Of a stretch of DNA of 64,000 nt, positions 21,700-34,386 are shown in pieces (the stretch's first letter is position 1; each line of letters opens with the position of its first letter). This DNA is from Cristatella mucedo (taxonomy: Eukaryota > Bryozoa > Phylactolaemata > Cristatellidae), in the NCBI GenBank assembly GCA_009760855.2, contig WPIO01000001.1:7001001-7065000 (forward strand), read 5' to 3'. The translations under genes and the position numbers were made by a program. The notes under the pieces were generated by a model. The model searched no databases, had not been told where the DNA came from, and was given only the letters and a program-made list of their open reading frames with translations.

Positions 21700-22630
21700 T
21701 TCGGTATGACTTTTAATGAGGAATACCCTAGGGCATTACTATAGGTTCAATTCTTTTCATAATGTATACTCTCCTTCCTGCCAACGTAATCCCCAAAGCA
21801 CAATCAGGGGCTTTAATTTTTTATGCTGTACTGCTTTGATCCCTTCCTGCCTTCCATTTCAGAGCGTCGATCTCGATTAACTCATTTGCAGCATGCTTTG
21901 CCGACACTCGCTCTTGGATGGCAGATGGCAAATTTTCATTAAATTTAATGACGATACTGCAAGCTTACTAATTATGGAAAACCTAGTGCGTACTCAGTAA
22001 TTGGGAAACTCAGTCCTCAAAATTTCCGGTGGTCAGCGAAACTCATGCAGCATCTACACCTAATCTGGGTATCGTGCTCCAAAATGACCTTCCCTTTTTG
22101 ACCACGTTAGTTCCACAGCCGTCTGCCTACTCTCAGCTCTCAACATCTCATCAAAAAGTCGAGTCTTGCTTTTTAAGGAGTTCTGCAGCCAAGGTAATTC
22201 ACGCAGATGGGATTTTCCATCCATGTAACTTTTTACTCAGTACTTGAAGGTCTTCCTGTTTGGCCAGTACGAACCTACCACTGTTGATTCTGCACCTAAC
22301 CTACAGTCTGTGGTTAATTTCGCAACTGCCATACTACAACACTTCTCATTTGTTCCGAGTTTCCACTAACCAGCCAATCGGCTCCGCGGCTTTGTCACTC
22401 ACCCGATTCGCATCATTCTCTTGCTCTGGCCAACTGAAATACTTCTTTCTCAGGCTTTGCACCATTATCACCCACTCGCCAGACTCCAGTCGTTGAGGTA
22501 TGCCCATAAGTAAGGTCAGCTCCTTTGGAAGGTGAGCTTGCAGTTGGCTTGCTCCCAGAGCCCCGGACTCACTTCGACTTACGACACGATGTCCACCAAC
22601 TTCACGACATTTAAAAAGAAGCACAACTCA
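21700..22630 (+). mobile_element. Degraded LINE-B copy
   Basis: Aligns by eye with the LINE-B RT region at 42.7 kb: TTCTTTTCATAATGTATACTC, then CTCTTGGATGGCAGATGGCA, AATTTAATGACGATACTGC, and down to ACATTTAAAAAGAAGC near 22620. Heavily mutated, no open frame. Confidence 0.75.
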
Positions 22631-23735
22631 CCAACGAATTGTGTTAATCTTGCTAAAAATCGTGAATATTTCTGCTCACCGATTGACACGATTCCTTTAT
22701 AGCATATGTACAGTGAGTGACCAGCTCTCTTAGGGCACTAAATACATTCCTTATTATTATGAAATGGCATAATTACCCATACCTGAACAAAAAGCTGCAG
22801 CATGATATCTATAGCAAGATAACTAGAGAAGACATAGCATCCACACAATGCGGTTGCTAAGGTTTTTTTTCTTAAAAATATATTAACATTAACCGTCAGC
22901 TTGCCATCTGCAGCCAACAGGCCATGCTTTTCACCACTTTGTATAGCAGTCATGCGTGCAAAACAGATAAAGCCTGTGTTTGTACAAACAGGTAACATTG
23001 CACTCATACAGAATGCCAAGTCTAGGTGAGATCGACGTCACTGATAACGTCACCTATTTCTTCGGCTCGCATGAAACTCCTCGTGCAGCATATTCAAGCA
23101 ATCAACATGATTCTGCTTAGATTGTAGCACCGAAAACGTTCATACAGAGCTACAAATGATGCACGTTCTCAAACTTTGCCCAGTGGCTTAACAATAGTTC
23201 CCTGAAAGCCGGTGTAAATAAGAACGGGATCTACACAGTCTTCAGCAGGCGATCCCTGGATAGCAGATTGCGTTTGACGAGCCTACGGTTTAGCTCGAAA
23301 AATCCTGATCAGGAGTGAGCTGTCAGAAGGGGTGGGGGCTCTAGCAACATGTGGCGACCCATAATCGGCCGCCCAAGTATTGACTGACGAAAAAACAACG
23401 ACAGCCGACAGATCGGCGTCAGTTCCCAGTAACTTCAAATGGCTGGGCTCCAACAGCCACATCTAGGGAACGGCTGTAAATATGCAGCTATGACGAATGA
23501 CCGACACGGCCAGAGCGGAATTAGAGAGTCAAGGCCTGCAAAGCATGCAAACAGAGTACACGACGTGGTTATACAGATTAAAGCAATGCTTTAGCAGAGC
23601 CCGACCACAAAGGCAAGGCCGAGCACAGCGCGACAAATGCAAGACAATCACGTTGGTCTGCATGTTCATAAAAAATACCACACAAGCAAAGGCATCAGAG
23701 TAAAATGTTCCCATTTTATCTGTACATAAGTGCAG
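22631..23735. other. Downstream flank of the zinc-finger gene
   Basis: Covers the 3' UTR and flank of the - strand zinc-finger gene. No perfect AATAAA was seen on the - strand immediately after its stop, so the 3' end is undefined. No other gene recognised. Confidence 0.5.
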
Positions 23736-24214
23736 CTAGAAGGAATATTTGTCGAAGGTCCTAGGTACAAAGGTTTGATACATCGGTAACATGTAGCTAG
23801 CCTGTGTACCGGTCAGGTCCGGGCCGTGCCATGCGCCAGTTGGTGGCTTGATGGAGTCTGGTGACAGTGATGCATAAGCAGCGTAGCCTCCTACGTTGTT
23901 TCTGTAAGGTACATGATCGTTAGCATGGCCACCGTTGCTTTCCGCCACAAGCTGTTGCTGCCACAGCTGCAAGCATGTTGCAGCCCCATCACTCGATGAA
24001 ATCACTGCCTCATTTCGGTCATGCTTCATTTCAGCAACAGATGGGTAGCATGCCATGTAGCTGCTGCTGCTACTACCCGATCTCACGGGATCATCAGAAC
24101 CACTGGCAACCGTCTTCCCCAGTTGGTTTGTAGCTGCAACAGGCAAAAAAGGCTGCCTAGCCCAGGGTTGGGATGATGCAGTAAATCTGCAGCTACCATG
24201 AGCACGTGCAATAC
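23736..24214 (-). CDS. Zinc-finger gene, terminal coding exon
   Basis: 479 nt following acceptor TTTTTCAATGTAG. The exon opens with GT completing the Gly codon left by the previous exon, then [10 protein letters not shown]. It is rich in Ser, Gly, Gln and Tyr with no finger, as expected for an activation/repression tail. Joining to the 27822 donor keeps phase, but no transcript confirms it. Confidence 0.7.
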
Positions 24215-27200
24215 CTACATTGAAAAACAAGGTGGCTAGAGGCGTACACAAAGAAAACATCTGCATATCTTCATATCAAGTTCTCATTACGTTGCATATG
24301 TGCATGCATGAGTAAACACAAATTACATGTACACATTACATTACCTGCGCATTCCACCTTCATCACACAACTCGGTCATTTGTTGGATAATCACAAGTGG
24401 TAGGTCACTAGTACAGACTTAACTAAATAGCAATTGAACATGACAACGTAAATATTGGAGTCTCGGCAAGGACATAATGAGATACAAAAAACCTATAGCT
24501 GTCATCAAATGAGTTTAACGTAAAGATCATGCTAAAAAGTCTCTTTCGAGTACACTAGGTGCTCTGTTTCTTGAATGCACTTAGTACAGCGAGATAGATA
24601 CACAGCCTCACAATCCCACACTAGTACAGCAGCGGAGGAAAACGCAGGGCCGACGTACTACTTACTTGTTGACTGAGAAGATGACGTAGAAGCTTGATAC
24701 ATCTCGGCTGTGGTGGCATCTAAAACAGTGAGGAATTATGTCGACAAAAAGTCGTATCAGACCTGGAATGCTAAGCATAGCAAGCAGCTGACCACAGAAG
24801 GCATGACAGACTGCATAAGTATGGCAACAACTATTGATCCCTATCAGCAACGTGGTTCTGCTTCCGTGGCAGAGATCTGCTCCAGTGGGTGGGATCTGCT
24901 CCAATGAGAGAGATCTGCTTCCACGAGGGAACCATGGACAGCATATTGACCTTCATGCTAAGAACGTACGTTGGCAGCAGTAACTCTTCATCGTGACGAT
25001 TAAGTTCAAGTTAACCCACTAAGAAAAAACATAGGCGATGAGCTCTTGTCTTTGCCTGATCTACAGTAGGTCTAAGACAATGACCTGAATCCAACCACAG
25101 TTAAATGCACACAAGCACAGCAAGCTAGCATGTGCACGTTTAGATAAATGAAGCAGTGAAATGGTACACATCATGCAAAATGAGATCTTAGGAGTTGATC
25201 CATACACTTACTCATTTAATTTCCCAACGAAGCTTGCATCCCTGTGAATGACTACTGAACAATCACATCGTCATTATCACCAGGATCACATGCACCACCG
25301 CACAAACATATTGGAGGCCATTTTCCAAATGTTAGCCATGGATTCTGAATATTGTGATTCCGGACTGGAGTCTGTGGGCAGTAGGATATCGTCTAGTCAT
25401 TGGGCTTTGTACAATCCCATGCATTACGACACCAGACGCAAGAAAGAAACTTTCAATATGTCTACCCTTGACTACGTAGCCACACGGTTACAAGGAAATG
25501 CACTAAACGGTTACAAGGAAATTCATTGAAAAGTTAGCATGAACAGACATGTAGCATGTAGCTAAAGCATTCTCCTCTATAATTTCCTGGTCCTATTCCC
25601 AAACATTCATTCTTTGTCCTCCTCCTGAAGCCACTGCCTTGGAGGGGTGGAAGAATAATAAGCAAATGCTTTTTTTATATACATGTAAAGCAACCCTACT
25701 TCAGTCAAATGCTGGCATATTACATATATGCTGAATAATGTGCTCGCCCTCGACGCCCCTAGTTGCGGGCTCGAGCCCTGCAGTGTACGTGAAGTGCCAG
25801 GATTAAAGTTCTTTTAGTGAGCTATACAAACCAGTATATGAGCCCGATGGCGGTAACCCGGGTGCGCGCGGACTGCGATAACTACCTGAATATTGGTCCA
25901 AATTATATGCAAATAGGCTAAATATGTCGGGTTTGTCGAGTTCTATTCGTCAGCAGAAAGACACCGGTTTATTGTATTGCACACGTGCAAAGCGTCTGAC
26001 CAGATCCAGGGCTCGATCACAAAAATTGAGCCTAATTTTTCGAGAAATAGCTCAAGATCGATGGCTGATTTGGGATAACCGCTGGTGCCTTCTTCGGGCG
26101 CCACACCAGAGCGTATCTGCACGCCCGGAGCAGCCTTCTGTGCTGATGCTCTTTTTTTCTGCCACGAGTCTGTGTCATATCGGATGCCGCCGCCGCCAAC
26201 GGCACGCCAATATTGTCAGGATCTCCTTCCTCACTATCAGCGATACTACCCAGGCGAGCACTGGTGCCGAGATTCCGGACCTCCTGCACAATCTTTCAGA
26301 CCAGCGGGTGGCAATGAAGTTCCAGGAAAATGTTTCCAAGAATTGGCACACCAGTTCCATTGCGTTAAGAACATCATTGCTAGCATCTTTTATATCGTCA
26401 CTATAGCCAACCATTGCGTGCATCCTTTCATTGAGCTCTTTCGCACATAGTTCTTCAGATCGCTTCGGCATGATTCTGATCGTGCTGCTCCTGAATCAGG
26501 TCAACGGCGTTTTCGACTTCGAAACGCTATATTTTTTTACACCAGCTATCTGCAAAATAAATAATTAATAGCGACTCTACTTTCGGAAGTTTGGTAACCT
26601 AAGTTACCAAAATCGGGCTCATCACGCGTTCGTAGCGGATCTGACTCTCCGAAGTGATGTTCACTTTTAAATCTAAGTGAATCCTAATTTATAGGCTTGA
26701 TTTTTATGTAAGTATTGTTTAGTAAGTGCTGTTTAACTGGTCCAATACCACTCGCTACGGTGGCTTTGATGGGAAATTTCCTCATAATTTGTAATAAAAC
26801 ATTCTGCATATTAAAATTTTGTTTTTCGGGGATGCCGTGCATCCTCAGCTAGTAGGTGAGTGATGTCACTGTGAGGTCTGAGAAAAAAGGGAGAAAAGGG
26901 CATGTCCTCATTAGAAGAGCCTTCGAAAGAGGCAAAGGAACTTTTTATGAACAAGTCTCACTTGAAACATCTGGCTCCAATGCAAGGTGTCAAAGAACGA
27001 ACACGATTCACGTTGAGACACAATCTTACTAATACACCAGCTCGATCTGTATCCTCATACAACCATACATCCCAGACTTTAGGTGAGATAATGAATGTAA
27101 ATCCTAATTACACTGGAATACCTTACGGCAAAGCCGATCTAATGACGACAACTTGAAATTTGAAGTCTCTCAGTGGGGGTATCTGGCCACTTCCCGAGCT

Positions 27201-28580
27201 CAAGACTGACATCACAACATACCATGACTTAAAGACACGTAAAAAAAAAAGCTAAAAACCCACATGCTTCTCACAGCAATTGCTCCACCTTGGCACATTT
27301 TCCCTCGTGTGCTTACAAGGTAAAGTTACAAGGGCCGAAATATCATTATTACTATTACCATCAGAAGCGTACGAGACTCCTGCCTCAGCAGGTTTTACGT
27401 GCCTGCATCACAATAGTCTTCATACGAGCTAAACCACTTCTATCCAGCTTTCTGGACAGTTCTTTTACCGTTTAAGTCTAGTTATCTTTACTTGTGTCAT
27501 TTAAATACTTGTACGTGTACATGCCAGATGGCTCTGCTTCGAAAAAGGTAAAGGTAAGCTGATTCAACAGTCTCGTTTACATAGCGACAGAAGAGCCTTT
27601 GCAGCTTATCATCGCTCTAGCAGCGGGCAATAAAGGAGCGTTTGGTTGTACGACTCGAACGCACACCTGAGTCGTGAATAGTGTGCACCTTCGGCATATT
27701 GACCGGCAAAGCACGACCTTCGCTTTGGAGAGTGGCACTCGAAAATTCGCCCCCCCCCAGGCTTGTGGGCAGCTGCAGCAGGGAACACTCGCAGCAGCAG
27801 CAGCAGCACGTTTGCCCTCACCCGAGCCGCCGACTGCAGCGGCAGTTGCAGCCGAATTTTGCTTGCAGGCAGACATTTTGGGCGGCGCTGGTCTGTCCTC
27901 GCCAATGGCGGCAGTGGCCCCAGAGACGGCACTCGGCATGCTGCCGCCATCGCCGGCTTCTATGCCACTGTGCTTCAGCCTCATGTGGTTTTGCAGGTAG
28001 GTGTCCTGTGTGTAGCTCTTACCGCACACTCGACAGGCGTACATGCGCAGGTGCCGGCTGCCCAGGTGCGTCCGTGAGTGCACCAGCAACCCCTCGGCAT
28101 CGGCAAAACACTTGTAGCACGAGCTGCATCTGCCAACGGGCAAATAAAGCAGTCGGCACAAGTCGCGTGATGCTGCCAAGCTTGCGAGTCCGGCAAAGTA
28201 GCTAGGTTTGCTGAAACTGCTGATTTTCCGGCTATAATCCGAACCGCAGCGCTGTGCCGACTTGAGGCACGTGTGATAATTAATGTGGCACTCGTCACGG
28301 TGACGTCTCATCCAAACCACTGCAGGCACTATGTGCCAAAAATGCTGCAGTCAGCAAGATTCAAACAAGGGCCTCCCACCGTCGAACTAACAAGGGAAGA
28401 CGGTGGAGAAGGTCAGATGCAAAGTGCTGTGCTAGGGGTTGTGCATCCTGTTTGATGTTCCCTAATCAGCTGCGCTGGCCCCAACATCAAAAGAGTGTAA
28501 GCAGCAGGAACTGACGGCTACAAGGCCGTGTTATATCCGGAATGGTGTCATGCACTCGTGCGTGAGCGAGTGCGCGCGCG

Positions 28581-28655
<75 letters not shown>

Positions 28656-31600
28656 AACAACAATCCTCGGATGATACACAAACAATCAATCATTTGACAA
28701 AATAAACCCCTATAATTAGATAGGCTTGTTAGTTAGCAAGTTCATCACGATTACCTACCGCTTGCGCTATTACCACTTTTGCTATATTAGTACATATAAA
28801 TCCGAATTACACATAGCACATATTGTTACATATTGCACTAAATTATCCCATTATAAACACATCACAATTACATAACGCTTGCTGCATTAGATTTTTACAA
28901 GTTGCGGTATTACTACATAACAGATTCTTACATAATGTTGCATGCTAGACCTTCATAGGGCTATGAACTTGAGAACAGGGCTTTACAAAGATTAGTCATG
29001 ACATTCCAGACGTTTTCACTCTCTGCACTACGAAGCCCTCTGCGATTTTACTGCACATCCCTTTCTTCCTTTGGTTCACATCGTTTGACCATCCGGAAAC
29101 GGATGTTTACGCATTTATTACTCAGCAATTGAGTACAAGGTATGAGTTGCAGCAGAATGAGGAAAAGAGATTTCATTAAATTGTGTGAAATTCAGCCAAA
29201 CAATTTTTTCCCCTTTCACTCGACAGCAGCAGCACTGCTTCTTCCCCCCCCCTTGTTGTTGGTGCAACTGCCACAGTGCTGCAGCATGGTGAGCAAGTCG
29301 ATCGGCTTTTTCTGCTCATCTTTTTTCTGCTCTTCGTTTCTCGGGAGTGGTGAGATAACATTCACCATTCGGAAAAAGATTAGTGTAAAGTGTGAGACTT
29401 GCTCTGCTATACTTTGTGCTCGTCAGTTTTGTTAAATTACAGTTATCAGCATATTCCGGAAACAATACCGAATGTTTAGCTGGAAATCCACTATCGGGAA
29501 ACCTCATTTTATGTAACCCTACTGCAATTAGCCATTTAGCATGAACCACAATTTATCTAGTGTGATTTTTCTTTTTCAAATTTTTCCTGTCATACATGAT
29601 GGAGTCTAGTAGAAAAATTAAAAAGCACACCCATATAAACTAGTATGAGAAACCTACAACAAAGTGCAGAACAGTTGAGCAAGCAAATCGCCCAAAGTCA
29701 GGCCATGGGGCAAGGAGTCTGCTGTAGCACACGCAGGTCTGCAGATAAGTAGATAGTACAAAAAGCCACTAATGCCGCTGCCGTCGTAAAGCTGTGCCAA
29801 GCACTCCAGTCACCGGATACAAGGGCGGCGCCTTCCTTACTTGTACATAGTCTCGGGCACGTGAGTTCTGGAATGAGTCTGCAGGTTCGACAGCTGAGAG
29901 AAGGCCTTCGAGCAGCCAGGATGCTGACATTTGTAGGGTCGCTCACCTGAAAATACATCGAGGTCGAGGTGAAAGGCTTCGCTATGCACGGCGCTACCAC
30001 CCAGAGAGGGCAGGCAGATAGCGGCACTCAGCACTGCCGGTGCGGTGTCACAGCATTGTGCGCAGGCTGTCTACCCAAGGTGGCTACAAAAGGCACCTTT
30101 CTATCGGCTATATGAGCCTGTCCATCTTGCTCACTGCGGCCATCTGAAGACAAATCGCCATGGCAGCGAGAGTAGGACCTCCCACATACGAGAAAGGTAA
30201 AATGACGAAATTTCTTTTCTAATTCAACAGACGGCCAGAGTAAGACCCTGAATAGGCCAGTAAGTCACCACGTCGAAGCCGATCTGTGATCCAGAGTGCC
30301 ACAGTTCCATTCATACGACAGGCAAGGCGTTCGGTGGGAAGTGGATGCTAATGCGATGCCAACTTGAAGTGCAAAGACGTTTCAGCAGCTGAGACTTGTA
30401 AATAGGTTACACCTAAGTGCTACAGCCTGCCCAAAAAAAACGTGTAGATGAAACCAATGGGTAAGTGGTTGTATAACATACAGCTAGTGATGCCTGTAAC
30501 CGGTAAGTCAGGCTGCAGTAAGGCCCTGGGGTAGCACTCATGCTCACACCATCAGTCAACCAATTTAGTGCTAGCAGTACGTTGTTGGGTCCTCTGTCGG
30601 TCTGCCCCTCTTTGCCACTGTTGCTGTATCCACCTCTGTCTCTAAGTCTCTGTCAATCTATCCACCTTTGTCACTTTCTATCCATCTGTCTATCTACCTC
30701 GGTCACCGTCTTCCTTTCCCTCTATCCGCCTCCATCTCTGTCTCTCTCGGTCACTATCCGTTTCTCTGTCTCTCTCCCCATCTCTCTGTCTCCGTCTCTT
30801 TTTATGTTGATGTTTCTATCTCGTGTGACGGTAGTTGCTTCTCAAATCTCATTTATTGCAGGCGGTTAGCTGTCTTGATACTTGAATATGTGATTACGAT
30901 GATTTGAATACGTGATACTTGAATCGTGCCTTGGCTCACGGAACAACAAGTGTGTCATCGGCAGGTGCTCCGGCGTCCGGTAGGCAGCCGGCTTGATGCA
31001 CAAGCTAGCCACACTTGAGAAGCCCGAGTAGCATCGGTGCTGGACTGATGATGGCTTGCTTTGGCTGATCGTCTGCTGCCATGCCGTGGCAGTCATCAGC
31101 CACAGCCTGGGTGCAGTCACACGAAAGCACCGGCTGCTTGGATGGGTGGCCAAGGCAACTTGGCAGGTCATAGCTTGGAGGAAAAGCATGCCAACTCACA
31201 TCGGTAGGTCTTTAATTTCCAAGGAGTCAAGTGGTTTCCCACACAATCTGGAATGTTTCCTTTACCCCCCACCCCAAGACCATTGTCTGCTCCTGCATTG
31301 ACCAAGGCTTCGGATCTGGGATCAGGTGCTTCTCAGGTGCAAAGGATCATGGGATAATGATCGGAGTGCTGTTTTGTGAGGGTGAGGATTGATCTTCTGA
31401 TCCCGGAAAGCCCCTTCAAAGATTCATCGATCAAGTGAGCAGAAATAAATGGGTCGAGAATACAGAAATACCTGCACCTCATGTCTGCACATTCTTGAAG
31501 CTGCTGATGCTAGTTACTATCAGAGAAACACTGAAGATAGCCAGACAACGCCTAAACAAGGTAATATGAACAGCAGCGCCTCAGAATTAAAGCATTAAGC

Positions 31601-32705
31601 TTCGGATGCGTTTTTTGAAGCCTCCCAGAGGACAAAGAATTCTCCATATTACAGAAACAGCATGTCGGTTCCAAGAAGTCACATCAGCAATAAAAATGAC
31701 ATAGTCATTGGTTTCGGGATGCCATTAGAAAATGTACACGATACATAAAGAATGGGAGCACATGCGATGCTTGGTATTTTTCGTTGGATGTAGCAGGACA
31801 ACATCGCATCCTACAATGTACTGAGAGGTCTCAAATCTACCCGTTTCTCATGCAAGCCAAAGCACTTCTTCTCTGCAAGTAAAATTGTTTACTGCTACCC
31901 TTAATCATCAACAATATTAAGATCTCTCAAGGCAATACTGTGTACAGTGAGCCAACAAAGAATTGCAAAGAAAGGCAGCCGAAAATGCTCCAGAATAAGC
32001 AGCCCTAAAGCTCTTAAAGTACTCTGAGCTTGCGCCTCTTCCATAATTCATGGTAGCTACTCAAAATATATTTACTTTTAACAATGGCTGTAACTTTTGC
32101 ACAAGAGATTGGCCTAACCTTTGGCGTAAGCATTTGCTTAGGTACGATCATGAATGTGTGAGCAGAGTTTTGATACAATGCGGATCAGGAATGCTTGACT
32201 GGGATCAGGATCAGATTGGATGCCAAATGCTCAACAATCTGGATCCCTGCCACTTGCTACCATGACATACCCTGCAGGCTCTTTCTGGTGCTCTGCATAT
32301 TCGTATGCTCCATAATCTCTACTCACACGAATATGCAAATGCTCGGACAGGCACACTACACACACGTGGACAAGCACAGCACACAGGAGTGGGATAGAAT
32401 CTAATTTGTGTACCCATGTGCCGATGGCAGAGCAAACGAACATGCATTGCATTAATGCCTACAGCCCTTACAGGCACCAGTTTACAGCTTCAAGCAGCAT
32501 TGCTTTAGCAGACTTGCTCTATCAACCATATACGATATGGCCTTGCAGACAGCAGCAACATATCCAATATCTTGTATGGGTGGGAGCAGTTGTACCTACG
32601 AACCAAAGCCAGTGCCCCCACAAAAATCATCGCATTTGCCCAATCTAACGAAGTGAGCCAATCTGGCCATCCACCGGAGTTCTAAGGGGGAAAGACAGCG
32701 AGTAA

Positions 32706-32745
<40 letters not shown>

Positions 32746-34346
32746 AGGAAACCAGGATATTTGCATGGGGTCCAACATTCATTGAGCACGGCATGGTTTT
32801 TGACTAGGACACATTGCATCCAACAGACACTAAGATATGATCTGCCATTTCCCCTCGGCAGCTGGATGAACTTTAGTTAGCTTTGACAGCTCAGAACTAT
32901 ACACACTGCACACAACAAAAGTATAAGTCTTCCATGCCCGAACGAACTGATGCAGCATATTCACTGACGGAGCCACTCACGGCAAAGCACAAAGCTCTTG
33001 CCGGTTCGACAACTCACGTGCAAGAGTTGCACAATAAACTAGCAAGAGTTGCACAATAAACTAGGGTGGCAATTCTCAAGAGTGTACTCTAAAGTACCGT
33101 TAGATGACGCAGTAAATCGGAAAAAAACTGCTTGATGCTGCAGGCTTTCGTTGGCCAAATGGGTGTCATGCTGGTGAGCGAAACAAAAATAGCCTTCTGT
33201 GGCCTACGGCGCCGGCTGAAAATGAAGTCATTAGTACGAGGGGGACGAACTGTCAGAACGACTGCCAACAGGCGATCCCAGCAGGCTCACCAGAGCCAGT
33301 GTACGCCAGAGCCGACTGCCAACAGTCGGTCCCAGCAAGCTCACCAGAGCCAGTGTACGCCAGAGCAAGCGCCTGCCACACTGATGCAAGTAACCCGACG
33401 TGGGCCACTCACAGACAGCTAGCTGCTGATGCTCCACCGCCTTGATCGGCCATTCCGAATTTAGGTCGATTCAAACGTGGAAACAAAAGCTGAAGTTGCC
33501 ACTGCTGAAAAGCCGCGAGTACACAGAAAGTCATTTTTGGGCGAAGCACACACTTCGGTGGGTCGGAAAACATCGACACACGACACACAAAAACCCAAGC
33601 TGCCCCAATCTCAAAAAATCGGCATCGATTGCCAAAGCATGCCACAGCAGCCGTGCCATGCCCTGCCCGGCGGCAAGCAGATAATAAGAAAAGATTGCGC
33701 TTTGCGATCGAAATACAGACTTCTGCCGAACCTGGCGGCGAGTCCAAGAGAAAGACGCGACAAGATGCTGATTCGAGAAGCTGCACAGCACCTGCACCCC
33801 CCCCCATAAATATGGGAGTCATCTTCAACTAAGAGAGAAGATCCACACACGATCCGATGCTTAGCTCTGCTTCGGATGCTGAGTGGGCAACGGCATTCTG
33901 GCTGGCCGAAACTCCCCTTCGACCGGCATGGCCTGCCGGTGGGTGCACAAAGGAACTGACTGGCTGCAGGCAGCCAGCAAAAGGGGCATGGCTACGCCCG
34001 GGTCAGGCTTTTCCATGCAACTATCCTGAGTATCTGGCCAGCTGAAGATCGGAAGCTGAGTCCGTGAAAGATGCACCCTCAAAGGGGGCTGCCGGCACTG
34101 TCAGAGCATAAAGCCTCCAAGTTGCCGCTGGCAAGACACCAGGACAGCAGCCTACTGTCGCTGAGACAGTCAAGAATCAGCACATATATCGATGACAATT
34201 CCACAGCCCCCTTAGGCCATATTTATATCAGGATAAAGCTTCTGCTGGCCACGCCAAATGCATCGAAACGGCAGGAGACGAGCAAAAAACTCAAGAATGT
34301 TCATTCACAGCTGTTGAAACTAACCATGCCTCACCCGCACGGGCAC

Positions 34347-34386
<40 letters not shown>

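Noticed and set aside
27674-28205. + strand open frames over the zinc-finger exon
   Set aside because: Antisense shadows of the exon encoding fingers 4 and 5.
28487-28693. Cys/Val-repeat frame
   Set aside because: Translation of the (CA)n microsatellite. The frames at 39664 and 34291 are the same.
33409-33850. Overlapping open frames on both strands
   Set aside because: No motif in any; mutually overlapping, no splice context.
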